This document shows positions 1 to 8,915 of a DNA stretch of 64,000 nucleotides, in pieces. Origin of the DNA: Dyella_B sp035508595 (lineage in GTDB: Bacteria > Pseudomonadota > Gammaproteobacteria > Xanthomonadales > Rhodanobacteraceae). The notes under the pieces are model-generated. The model was not told the DNA's origin. It saw nothing but the letters and a program-made list of their open reading frames with translations, and searched no databases. Made by a program: the position numbers and the translations under genes. Numbering within the stretch: position 1 is the first letter of the stretch; each line of letters opens with the position of its first letter. Location of the stretch: the NCBI GenBank assembly GCA_035508595.1, contig DATJMR010000084.1, positions 1 through 64,000 of the forward strand. Reading direction: 5' to 3'.

Positions 1-4
1 GCTG

Positions 5-1456
5 GTGACATCTGATCGAGATGTCACGGAGCAAACGGTGCTCACGTGGACCAGCATTATCTCCACCGTATGCGGAGCGGCGCTGACACCCCTGTCTATG
101 ACGAGAGTAGGTGTGAGTTTGCTTCAGAAAGCCCTCACGGCCGGCGACCTTGCAACAGCAGGCACAAGCATCGGCATCGGCACCGATCAGGAAAATCGAA
201 ACAAACCCGAAGGCACCTCGTCGATCGTAAACGGGCTCATGCCGCTGGTGTTGCGGGGCGCTTTGAAGGGTAGTGAATGGAGCGCAAAAAAGTTCGCACA
301 CGGCGATGCCGATACCTCGCAGGGCCCACAGCAGCCGGCCAGCACATCGAACTCGTCCATCGGCAAGCCGTTCTTTGGCACCCCGGAAAGAATCAATGGA
401 CAGATCGGCTTCCGCATGTCGCCAAAAGGCGCATCAACATGGAAGTCGACCACCAGCACTGAGGATCAGATCGCCAGTGAATTCATCTTGCCGGAACATA
501 TGCAAGCACTGGCGAAAGCATCAAAGAAAGGAGGCTTTGCGGTCAGCTTCCGAAAAGCAGGCGCTTTAACCCTGGAAAAACTCGGCAAAGGAGCCGCGAC
601 CAAAGGGCACGACATATTGGAAAAAACGATCAAGGAAAGCTCTATCAAAGCCTATTATCCAAAGGACTATGCAACGATCATGCAGAAGGTCAAAGCTGCC
701 GGCATCGACGGCTATGTCGGTCATTGGGAAGAAGGCAAGGGACTGGTGGGAATCTATCTCAGCGATAGCCATGGGTTGAGCAACGTTAAAGTCGTCAACG
801 AACATGGCGCCACGCACTACATCTATCCCATCGACTTGAACCATCTCACCGAATCGTTGGCGCCGCTCAAATCGCTTCCGGAATGGGAGCGCATACCCTT
901 TACGGGCGACTACGACATCCACGACATGATTACCTTCAAGGGTGCGGGAAGGCCCCGCAGCACCCTTTCTGCATCCGACGAAGAAACGCAGATCATTAAC
1001 CTCATTACCAAGGCCGTCTCCGAGGTCGACATACATCGACCCCATACACCACCCTCTTCCAAAAGCACGGAATCAATCAACGATCACAGCGTTATTAAGC
1101 ACGGAGCTCAAGTCAACTATGTGAACTTCATGATCCTTTCCGAGAAGGAAACGTTCAAACAAAAAGGATTGGTTCTCTCTGTTGCAGAGCCGGGAGAATT
1201 TCCTCTTGCCATGCTCGATCGGGGAACCTGGAGCATCATACGGAACAAAAGTCAGCTGAAAGCCTTCTATGAAGGCGTCGGAGCGGTCATGAAGGAAGCA
1301 TGGACGGATAATGGTGCGGTGAAATACCACTCCTATGGCTATATGCGTACAAATACCCAAGGCTTCGTTGGGAAAAGAACCATTCCGGATATTCCTCGCA
1401 GTGGCAGCAGCAGCAGCAGCAGCGGCGGCAGCGAAGGCGACGACATGCTTGATTAG
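5..1456 (+). CDS. Putative class II (edema factor/ExoY/CyaA-like) nucleotidyl cyclase toxin or effector
   Basis: The 483-residue product resembles the catalytic core of anthrax edema factor, Pseudomonas ExoY and Bordetella CyaA, which make cyclic nucleotides inside host cells. The landmarks occur in family order. SFRK (181-184) precedes TKG (199-201), with K200 and K207 spaced seven apart as in ExoY K81/K88. GDYD (301-304) supplies the paired metal-binding aspartates D302 and D304. VIKHGAQVN (363-371) resembles the family HGTEQDN loop (H366, N371), and a WSIIRN motif lies near 409-414. The WGPxxG stretch that normally follows the second lysine is missing and an insertion takes its place. The first 90 residues are hydrophobic with no recognised signal peptide; the tail is Ser/Gly-rich (466-476). 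Three 60-base samples counted 52, 47 and 45% GC, against 63% in the nearby AraC gene, which suggests transfer. The frame is open to the window edge, so the GTG at 5 may not be the true start. Activity and host are unproven. Confidence 0.68.
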   Translation: MTSDRDVTEQTVLTWTSIISTVCGAALTPLSMTRVGVSLLQKALTAGDLATAGTSIGIGTDQENRNKPEGTSSIVNGLMPLVLRGALKGSEWSAKKFAHGDADTSQGPQQPASTSNSSIGKPFFGTPERINGQIGFRMSPKGASTWKSTTSTEDQIASEFILPEHMQALAKASKKGGFAVSFRKAGALTLEKLGKGAATKGHDILEKTIKESSIKAYYPKDYATIMQKVKAAGIDGYVGHWEEGKGLVGIYLSDSHGLSNVKVVNEHGATHYIYPIDLNHLTESLAPLKSLPEWERIPFTGDYDIHDMITFKGAGRPRSTLSASDEETQIINLITKAVSEVDIHRPHTPPSSKSTESINDHSVIKHGAQVNYVNFMILSEKETFKQKGLVLSVAEPGEFPLAMLDRGTWSIIRNKSQLKAFYEGVGAVMKEAWTDNGAVKYHSYGYMRTNTQGFVGKRTIPDIPRSGSSSSSSGGSEGDDMLD

Positions 1457-1542
1457 CATCGGCACACCCGTCTCTTCTTTACGCGGCAATCGCTATACGT
1501 TGCGCCTCTATTGAGAACATAAGCGAGACAAAAGCGTCGCTG

Positions 1543-1567
1543 GTTGAACGTCCAACCGGTTGGCTCA
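1543..1567. other. Palindromic intergenic site
   Basis: A perfect 12-base palindrome (CCAACCGGTTGG, 1552-1563) is flanked by GTTGA on the left and TCAAC on the right. It lies between the cyclase-like gene and the convergent DUF3224 gene. There is no T tract, so it could be a weak terminator stem or a protein-binding site. Function unknown. Confidence 0.3.
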
Positions 1568-1617
1568 ACACGTTCTCACTCCAACGCCGAGGCAACCATA
1601 TCGATGCAGCTCGGCGA

Positions 1618-2007
1618 TCACGGCAACGTGTATTCGAACGCGTAGGAGTGTTTGCCTTGCTCGATCAGGATTTGCATCGTGCCGCTCAGACCCGTCAAGT
1701 CCTCCGTGCCCGAATCGGGCACGACCGTCACCGACAATTGCGGCACACCACGATTCATGACGCCGTGGTGCTGCAGCACAAAGCTTCCGCGCCTGCCATG
1801 TAAGGTGCCGGTCACGCGCTCGATCGCCACATAGCCTGCCGAACCTTGCACTTGCCCCATGGCGGACAGCATTTCGCCGAGGCTGGCTGCCTGCAGGTCG
1901 CCATGGAACTGCTTGTCGATGGTCATCCGGCCCAGATGGGCCGGCTCGATACCGGCGGCCGCCGGCTGCGGGGCGAGTTTTACGTCGAAAGGTCCGGTTG
2001 CGTGCAT
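1618..2007 (-). CDS. DUF3224 domain-containing protein
   Basis: The 129-residue product matches the DUF3224 pattern along its whole length: an N-terminal ATGPFDVKL strand, a central GSAGYVAIERVTGTLHGR segment, and the SFVLQHHG/LSGTMQI strands of a small beta-barrel-like fold. No biochemical role is established for the family. It has no signal peptide or membrane segment, so it is probably cytoplasmic. It is transcribed divergently from the AraC-type gene starting near 2061, across a gap of about 50 bases. In many genomes such pairs are regulator and target, which is inference here. Family membership is fairly sure; function is unknown. Confidence 0.75.
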   Translation of the reverse strand: MHATGPFDVKLAPQPAAAGIEPAHLGRMTIDKQFHGDLQAASLGEMLSAMGQVQGSAGYVAIERVTGTLHGRRGSFVLQHHGVMNRGVPQLSVTVVPDSGTEDLTGLSGTMQILIEQGKHSYAFEYTLP

Positions 2008-2060
2008 AGTGCGATGCTCCTATTCGCTTTCCTGTCAGGACATTAGTACAACGTACCGCC

Positions 2061-2921
2061 ATGACGATTGGAAAAACGCGACAGTACCCCGCCTGCGGCG
2101 AACGCGCCATGGATAGCCGCCTAGACAAGCCTCGCGGCGTATTGCGTCAACGCCTGGAACAGGGCGAGTTTCAACATGCCCGTCGCGCACCTTCACCCGC
2201 CCTGGCGGCGCTGATTGAACATTACTGGTACGTGGCGTGGGATCTGCGCGGTTTGCCGCCGCAGCAACAGGAAACACTGCCCCATCCGAACGTGCAATTC
2301 GTTGTCGAACCGGAACGGACAGGCATATACGGTGTGCATTCCGGGCGCTTCACGCGCTTGCTTGAAGGTCAAGGCCGTGTGTTCGGCATCAAGTTCAAGG
2401 CAGGCGGATTTTTCCCGTTTTTCCGCGAACCGGTTTCCGGTCTGATGGACCGCTCGCTCGAACCCTGCCGCATTTTCGGAGATGACGCCGCACGCTACGA
2501 ATCGGACATCTTCGCCAGCAACGATATGGAGGCGATGGTGGCCGCCGCCGAACGCTTGTTGTTGACCCACCGGCCGCCTGACGACCCCAACGTAACGCGT
2601 GTCACCGCCATGGTCGCCAGCATTGTCGAGGATCGCTGCCTGACATCGGTCGAGACCCTCGCCGAGCGTAACGGCCTGACCAAACGCGCGTTGCAACGGC
2701 TGTTCCATCAATACGTCGGCATCGGCCCCAAATGGGTGATCAGCCGCTACCGGTTGCATGAAGCCGTCGCGCAGCTGCAAGCGGGCACCCCGATTGACTG
2801 GGCAGAACTCGCGCTTGCGCTGGGTTATTTCGATCAGGCGCATTTCATTCGCGACTTTCGCAAGCTGGTGGGACGCACACCTGCGGAGTACGCACGCGTC
2901 GAAGGCAAGTCCGGCGACTGA
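2061..2921 (+). CDS. AraC-family transcriptional regulator
   Basis: This 286-residue protein has an N-terminal sensor-like domain of the type seen in AraC proteins annotated with DUF6597 (HYWYVAWDLRG, then GIKFKAGGFFPFF). A C-terminal pair of helix-turn-helix motifs follows: SVETLAERNGLTKRALQRLF near 198-217 and WAELALALGYFDQAHFIRDF near 248-267, ending with the family signature GRTPAEY. It likely binds DNA in response to an unidentified ligand. Its start faces the DUF3224 gene, a likely target. Neither the ATG at 2061 nor the in-frame ATG at 2109 (residue 17) has a good ribosome-binding site, so the N-terminus is uncertain. Confidence 0.85.
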   Translation: MTIGKTRQYPACGERAMDSRLDKPRGVLRQRLEQGEFQHARRAPSPALAALIEHYWYVAWDLRGLPPQQQETLPHPNVQFVVEPERTGIYGVHSGRFTRLLEGQGRVFGIKFKAGGFFPFFREPVSGLMDRSLEPCRIFGDDAARYESDIFASNDMEAMVAAAERLLLTHRPPDDPNVTRVTAMVASIVEDRCLTSVETLAERNGLTKRALQRLFHQYVGIGPKWVISRYRLHEAVAQLQAGTPIDWAELALALGYFDQAHFIRDFRKLVGRTPAEYARVEGKSGD

Positions 2922-3048
2922 CATCATATGGCTCGTCTTATCGGTAATCTGATGCCCGCCGGCAGCCGACTTATTTTTTATGTGATTTATACGACGCCTT
3001 GAAAAGCCGATATAGCCATTTTATGCATCGGGGTCCGAAAATGCCGTC

Positions 3049-3270
3049 ATGAAGATATCGACGATACGCATGACTTTGGCACCACGCACAAGGCGGCGCC
3101 TTGGCCCGGTTGTTCTGGCGTTACTGTTCTTGCTGTCGGTGTTTCAGTTGACGCATCAGCCCGCGGGCGTTAACCCAGGCTTTGTCGATCTGTGGCGGGG
3201 ACTCGCGGTCGGATCGCTATTTCTTTTCTTCTGCCTTCCGAGCTCGAAGCATTCCCGCTCCGATCTTTGA
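3049..3270 (+). CDS. Small hypothetical membrane protein
   Basis: A 73-residue reading frame with a basic N-terminus (APRTRRR) and two hydrophobic segments, VVLALLFLLSVFQL and GLAVGSLFLFFCL, separated by a short polar loop. This is the pattern of a small two-helix inner-membrane protein. No family is recognised. Its 3' end overlaps the hairpin at 3265-3298 next to thiC. The evidence is a plausible ATG and hydropathy only, so it may not be a real gene. Confidence 0.4.
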   Translation: MKISTIRMTLAPRTRRRLGPVVLALLFLLSVFQLTHQPAGVNPGFVDLWRGLAVGSLFLFFCLPSSKHSRSDL

Positions 3271-3298
3271 GCAACTGGCAAGCGCCAGCTGCTCAAAG
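3265..3298 (-). terminator. Hairpin beyond the 3' end of thiC
   Basis: Arms CTTTGAGCAACTGGC (3265-3279) and GCCAGCTGCTCAAAG (3284-3298) form a 15-pair stem with one mismatch and a 4-base loop, starting 10 bases past the thiC stop. No T tract follows on either strand, so it may act as a transcript 3'-end stabiliser rather than an intrinsic terminator. Confidence 0.5.
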
Positions 3299-3307
3299 CC
3301 GTACTCA

Positions 3308-5185
<1,878 letters not shown>

Positions 5186-5288
5186 CGGCATTCGTCCTTC
5201 AGCTATCCGCACATGTTGCGCGGCGTTCGTGCGGATTCCGCACAGGATCGAAGCGACGGCGCCAACGCATGGTGATGGTCCATGCGAC

Positions 5289-5365
5289 GAAGCTCCCTAC
5301 ACCGGTGCTAACCGGATCAGGTTCGAAGGGACTCTCTCAGCCGACTGCGCCGGCACCCCCGCTTC
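5289..5365 (-). promoter_or_regulatory. TPP (THI-box) riboswitch upstream of thiC
   Basis: Read on the minus strand, the element has the conserved TPP aptamer parts in order: GGGGTGCC, GGCTGAGA, CCCTTCGAACCTGATC, a P5-like pair CCGG...CCGG, and GTAGGGA. P1 is closed by GAAGC (5361-5365) pairing with GCTTC (5289-5293). Downstream, towards thiC, are two perfect 7-pair hairpins: CGCATGG/CCATGCG (5266-5286) and GTGCGGA/TCCGCAC (5229-5243). Neither is followed by a T run, so control of translation or Rho-dependent termination is more likely than intrinsic termination. Which hairpin is the expression platform is inference. Confidence 0.93.
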
Positions 5366-5382
5366 CAAAACAGCCTTTTCAG

Positions 5383-5410
5383 GCCCCGCTATTTGAACAC
5401 GAAGCGGGGC
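5383..5410 (-). other. Extra hairpin in the thiC leader, upstream of the TPP aptamer
   Basis: GCCCCGCT (5383-5390) and AGCGGGGC (5403-5410) form a perfect 8-pair stem with a 12-base loop, about 17 bases 5' of the aptamer on the minus strand. Its 5' arm, read CCCCGCTTC, is also complementary to the first nine aptamer bases GAAGCGGGG, so two folds compete. It lacks a T tract. Confidence 0.5.
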
Positions 5411-5588
5411 GATAAACGAGTGAGGTGGTCTTAGGGCCGCTAGCAAAACGTAGCGAACCGCCGCCAAGGGGTGCGGGCGGCGCGCAGGAACCGACGCCTA
5501 CTGACGCATACGCATATATGTGGGGATTCCGGGTACCGGTCGCGCCCGTATGGCGGCGGCGCAGTAGTTTTGCTGGCAGTTCTAACGC

Positions 5589-6236
5589 TTAACGGCGGTA
5601 GGCACGCAGAAACATGGTCACGCCTGCACGGGCGTTTTCTTCCACTTCCCTGGCATAGGTCTGTGCGCAATCGGTGCAACCGAACATGTGGCGCATCATC
5701 ATGTCGCCCTTGATCAGCGAGATGAACTGGATGGCGGCACGCTGCACGTCGGCGATGTCGAGCTTGCCGGCATCGACAGCCTGCTGCATCAGGCGCTCCA
5801 GCAAGGCACGCGAACGCATCGGGCCTTCTTCCCACATCAGTTTGCCGTAGCGGGGATTGCCCTGGCGGCAATCGCTGAGAATCGCGCGGAACGTGCCCAC
5901 GGTTTCCGGGTTGCAATCCAGGTTGGCGTGAATCTGCGCGATGCGATGGAGAATGTCGCCGATGTCGGCGCTGGGGTCGAACTGGTAGGTCTCTTCGGGA
6001 AGAAGGTCCTGCACGCGAGCGCGGATGACTTCGCGGAACAAGTTGTCCTTATCGCCAAAGTGACTATAGACGGTCAGCTTGGATACGCCTGCCTCGGCGG
6101 CAATGGCATCCATGCTGGTACCGGCGAAGGCATTGCGTATGAACAGAGCCTTGGCGGCATCGAGAATGGCCGCGCGCTTTTCCATGTCCTTAGGGCGGCC
6201 TGGCCCGTGCGGCTTGGTCAGCGGGATCGAGTTCAT
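5589..6236 (-). CDS. TetR/AcrR-family transcriptional regulator
   Basis: The 215-residue product has a typical TetR DNA-binding domain: KRAAILDAAKALFIRNAF, then the helix-turn-helix TSMDAIAAEAGVSKLTVYSHF at roughly residues 40-60. A longer ligand-binding part follows, containing HMFGCTDCAQTY near the C-terminus, the sort of domain labelled TetR_C in efflux repressors. The ATG at 6236 is preferred over 6266 because AAGGTG sits 5 bases upstream. It diverges from a small unknown gene at 6322. The shared 85-base gap contains a TATAAT and a CCGAA/TTCGG palindrome that may be its operator. The ligand is unknown. Confidence 0.88.
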   Translation of the reverse strand: MNSIPLTKPHGPGRPKDMEKRAAILDAAKALFIRNAFAGTSMDAIAAEAGVSKLTVYSHFGDKDNLFREVIRARVQDLLPEETYQFDPSADIGDILHRIAQIHANLDCNPETVGTFRAILSDCRQGNPRYGKLMWEEGPMRSRALLERLMQQAVDAGKLDIADVQRAAIQFISLIKGDMMMRHMFGCTDCAQTYAREVEENARAGVTMFLRAYRR

Positions 6237-6262
6237 GGGAGCACCTTCACAAATCAAAAAAC

Positions 6263-6318
6263 CCAATTTATTATACGGGTCGGTTTAATTATTTCCTGAA
6301 TGATACCGAATATTTCGG
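6263..6318 (-). promoter_or_regulatory. Promoter and possible operator between the tetR-type gene and the divergent gene
   Basis: On the minus strand a perfect -10 hexamer TATAAT (6270-6275) gives a predicted start near 6263, leaving a leader of about 27 bases before the TetR-family gene. No convincing -35 is seen. A 13-base palindrome CCGAATATTTCGG (6306-6318) lies just before the divergent start codon at 6322 and could be an autoregulatory operator. Confidence 0.45.
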
Positions 6319-6321
6319 CCG

Positions 6322-6651
6322 ATGTGCGCGACCACCCCCGAATTGGCGCTTAGCGCCCACTATCGCAAGGCCCAACGCCTACTTTCGGGGTGGTTGGAGA
6401 GCGGCTGGACAGCGCGCAGACAGGTGTTTGCGATCCGGACCGCTCTGGCCGCCCTCGATGCCGTCGACCGGCACCGCCTGACCCGCTGGCTGGCATGGTG
6501 GTGCCTGGCGTTTGCCCGCCGAGGCGAGTGGTTGCTGGGGCGCATCGAACGGCTGGATCCCGTGCTCGGCGCGAGTACCGAATTGGCGCTTTCACAGCTG
6601 CCGATGAGTATCGATCCAAGCATGATTCTTCGCGCTCGAAAAAGCGCGTAA
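6322..6651 (+). CDS. Hypothetical protein, divergent from TetR regulator
   Basis: A 109-residue, Arg/Trp/Leu-rich protein with segments such as AHYRKAQRLLSGWLESGW and RLTRWLAWWCLAFARRGEW that look amphipathic and helical. There is no signal peptide or clear family. It starts 85 bases from the TetR-type gene on the opposite strand, so it may be that regulator's target. No clear ribosome-binding site is seen and the palindrome at 6306-6318 abuts the start codon. I do not recognise it; coding status is moderately supported by length and codon choice. Confidence 0.5.
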   Translation: MCATTPELALSAHYRKAQRLLSGWLESGWTARRQVFAIRTALAALDAVDRHRLTRWLAWWCLAFARRGEWLLGRIERLDPVLGASTELALSQLPMSIDPSMILRARKSA

Positions 6652-6665
6652 GTGTCCGCGGACAC
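6652..6665. other. 14-base perfect palindrome
   Basis: GTGTCCGCGGACAC directly follows the stop codon of the small gene ending at 6651. It resembles the operator-type dyads of one-component regulators, but it has no T tract and no obvious promoter beside it. About 150 bases separate it from the next gene (6814). Function unknown. Confidence 0.3.
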
Positions 6666-6813
6666 AGGCTATTACATGACTTACGTCAGATCATCGCGAT
6701 GACTTCCGGCACTTCGTACAAATCGGGCGCCACCTCACGCTAACCATTGTCGAAACAGGGTCTAAACGCTTATCCTTTTTGACCTTTTTTCGCTCTCTAT
6801 AGGCTCGTTTTCC

Positions 6814-7473
6814 ATGGCGATGAACTTCGATCAGGCGCGTCAAAACATGGTTGAAAACCAAGTGCGCCCTTGGGAGGTGTTGGACGGTCGCGTGCTGGAG
6901 GTGTTACGCCACGTTCGCCGCGAAGACTTCGTCGCGCCCGCGCATCGCCAATTGGCCTTTGCCGATCTGTGTCTGCCGCTTGGCCACGGCGAAGTGATGA
7001 TGAAACCGGTGCTGGAAGGCCGCGTGCTGCAGGCGCTGGATCTGAAGCCTGAAGACAACGTGCTGGAAATCGGCACGGGCTCGGGTTTTCTCACCGCCTG
7101 CCTGGCCAACCTCGCCGCGCATGTCACCAGCGTGGACATCCATGCCGATTTCACCGCCGCCGCGGGCCAGCGTCTGCAAGCGGCCGGCATCACCCATGCG
7201 CAGCTGCTGACCGGTGAAGCCGTCAACGCATGGCAGGCGCAAGGCACGTTCGACGCGGTGGTTGTCACCGGCGCCGTTTACCGTATCCCCGACCGTTTCC
7301 TTGGCTGGCTCAAGCCGGGCGGCCGTCTGCTTGCCGTTCGCGGCGAGTCGCCGGTGCAGCAAGTGATGCTGATCACGCACGAAGGCAACGGCCGTTATCG
7401 CGAAGAGAGCCTGCTCGAGACGGATCTTCCCTATCTCGCGCATGCCGAACCTCCGCGCAGTTTTGTTTTCTGA
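6814..7473 (+). CDS. Protein-L-isoaspartate O-methyltransferase-like protein
   Basis: This 219-residue SAM-dependent methyltransferase resembles PIMT, which repairs isoaspartyl residues in damaged proteins. The N-terminal part (RQNMVENQVRPWEVLD, then VRREDFVAPAHRQLAFAD) and the SAM loop VLEIGTGSGF (about 83-92) fit the family. VDIHADF likely supplies the acidic residue that binds the SAM ribose. The usual substrate-loop TAP and the GTGSGYQ tyrosine differ here (GTGSGFL), as in the PIMT-like proteins found beside tolC in xanthomonads, so its real substrate is uncertain. It precedes tolC by 31 bases on the same strand and is probably cotranscribed with it. Confidence 0.8.
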   Translation: MAMNFDQARQNMVENQVRPWEVLDGRVLEVLRHVRREDFVAPAHRQLAFADLCLPLGHGEVMMKPVLEGRVLQALDLKPEDNVLEIGTGSGFLTACLANLAAHVTSVDIHADFTAAAGQRLQAAGITHAQLLTGEAVNAWQAQGTFDAVVVTGAVYRIPDRFLGWLKPGGRLLAVRGESPVQQVMLITHEGNGRYREESLLETDLPYLAHAEPPRSFVF

Positions 7474-7504
7474 CCCCCGATCCCCGAACCTTACGAGGCG
7501 AATC

Positions 7505-8854
7505 ATGCGCTTGAAGCTTCTGACCCTTGCCCTGACCCTGGCGGCAGTTTCCCTGCCCAGCCATGGCGAGGATTTGCTGGATGCATACCGTCAGGCGCGT
7601 GCAAACGACCCTGTACTGGCGCAGGCCGATGCCACCCGCCTTGCGGTGCATGAAGGCGTGCCGCAGGCACGCGCGTTGTTGCTGCCGCAGATCAGCGCCG
7701 GCATGGATCTCAATCAGCAGAGCCTCTCCGGCAGCGGCAGCAACCTGGGCCAGTCCAACGGCGAGGATCTGGGCGGCCATGAGCGCACGCGCTCGATTTC
7801 GGCCACGCTGAGCCAGACCATTCTCAACCTGTCCGATATCGCGAACCTGCAGGCCGCGCACTCCACCGCCGATGCGCAGGAAAAAACCTATGAAGCCGCC
7901 GCGCAGAATTTGTTCGTGCGCGTGGCGGGGGCCTACTTCACGGTGTTGAACGACGAGGAACAAGTCGCCTACGCCAAAGCCAACGAAGAGGCCTACCGCG
8001 TCACCTACGACCAGGCCGAGCAGCAGTACAAGGTGGGTATCTCCGCTATCACCAACGTCTATCAGGCCAAGTCGTATTACGAAGCCGCCAAGGCGACCAC
8101 CGTCACGTACCAAAACACCCTGGCCAACGATCGCCAGGCGCTGAGCGTCATCACCGGCCAGCCGGTCGGCGACTTGAAGAAGCTCCGCGACGATCTGCCG
8201 ATGAACGCGCCGTCGCCGGCCGATCCGCAATCGTGGGTGGACAGCTCGCTCAAGAACAACCCCACCCTGGCGTCGGCGCAGCTTTCCGTGGATGCCGCCG
8301 AGCATTCGATCAACGCGGCTCGCGCCAACCACTTGCCGACGATTACCGGCACCGTCACGCGCGCCAAGACCACCGCCTGGCTGGAAAACGGTAGCTACAA
8401 CGCCCTGGGTGCCAATGGCAACGGCCGCTACGGCAATACCATCGGCATCTCGCTGTCGGTGCCGATCTTCGAAGGCGGCGCCACGCAGTCGAAAGTGCGC
8501 CAATCCATCGATGAGCGCGACGAAGCGCAGGATACGCTGGAACTGACCCGCCGCCAGACCGTGCAGAACACGCTGAACTACTACAACTCGGTACTCGCCG
8601 GCATCAGCGAAGTGGAATCGGGCAAGGCCGCCGTGGATTCGGCGCAGAAAGCCGTCGACGCCACCAAAGCAGGTTTCCAGGTGGGCACCCAGATCATGCT
8701 GGACGTGCTGAACTCGATTCAGCAGCTCACGCAGGCGCAGAGCACCTATTCGACCGCACGTCACCAGCTGGTGCTCAACCGTCTATTGCTCAAGCAATCG
8801 GCCGGCACCATCGGTTACGACGATCTGCAGTACGTGAACTCGTTGCTTCAGTAA
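7505..8854 (+). CDS. tolC: TolC-family outer membrane efflux channel
   Basis: A 449-residue trimeric outer-membrane channel that links inner-membrane efflux pumps or type I secretion systems to the exterior. A signal peptide (RLKLLTLALTLAAVSLPSHG) is cut near residue 20. Two outer-membrane-efflux repeats follow, with typical helical stretches (ANDPVLAQADATRLA in the first, NNPTLASAQLSVDAAEHSI in the second) and the family signature QVGTQIMLDVLNSIQQL near the C-terminus. The start at 7505 has GAGG 7 bases upstream; the same frame is open further upstream but lacks a signal peptide there. It is followed at once by a strong terminator. It may serve export of a toxin or drugs; no pump partner is in the window. 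Confidence 0.95.
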   Translation: MRLKLLTLALTLAAVSLPSHGEDLLDAYRQARANDPVLAQADATRLAVHEGVPQARALLLPQISAGMDLNQQSLSGSGSNLGQSNGEDLGGHERTRSISATLSQTILNLSDIANLQAAHSTADAQEKTYEAAAQNLFVRVAGAYFTVLNDEEQVAYAKANEEAYRVTYDQAEQQYKVGISAITNVYQAKSYYEAAKATTVTYQNTLANDRQALSVITGQPVGDLKKLRDDLPMNAPSPADPQSWVDSSLKNNPTLASAQLSVDAAEHSINAARANHLPTITGTVTRAKTTAWLENGSYNALGANGNGRYGNTIGISLSVPIFEGGATQSKVRQSIDERDEAQDTLELTRRQTVQNTLNYYNSVLAGISEVESGKAAVDSAQKAVDATKAGFQVGTQIMLDVLNSIQQLTQAQSTYSTARHQLVLNRLLLKQSAGTIGYDDLQYVNSLLQ

Positions 8855-8878
8855 CGTCTCGGCGCTCGGTCGCCGACC

Positions 8879-8908
8879 AAAAAGGCCGGGGCATCCCGGC
8901 CTTTTTTT
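8879..8908. terminator. Bidirectional intrinsic terminator between tolC and waaA
   Basis: An 8-pair GC-rich stem (GGCCGGG...CCCGGCC) with a GCAT loop is bordered by A runs on the left and TTTTTTT on the right. It can therefore end both the rightward tolC transcript and the leftward waaA transcript. Confidence 0.92.
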
Positions 8909-8915
8909 ATGCGCA

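Noticed and set aside
1456..1480. AGC repeat tract near the 3' end of the cyclase-like gene as a possible tandem repeat or phase-variation site
   Set aside because: The in-frame trinucleotide repeat lies at 1403-1420, just left of this span. It is only six units and encodes a serine tail; length changes would not shift the frame.
7373..8764. 463-codon minus-strand frame opposite tolC
   Set aside because: Antisense to tolC; composition and lack of motifs mark it as a shadow.
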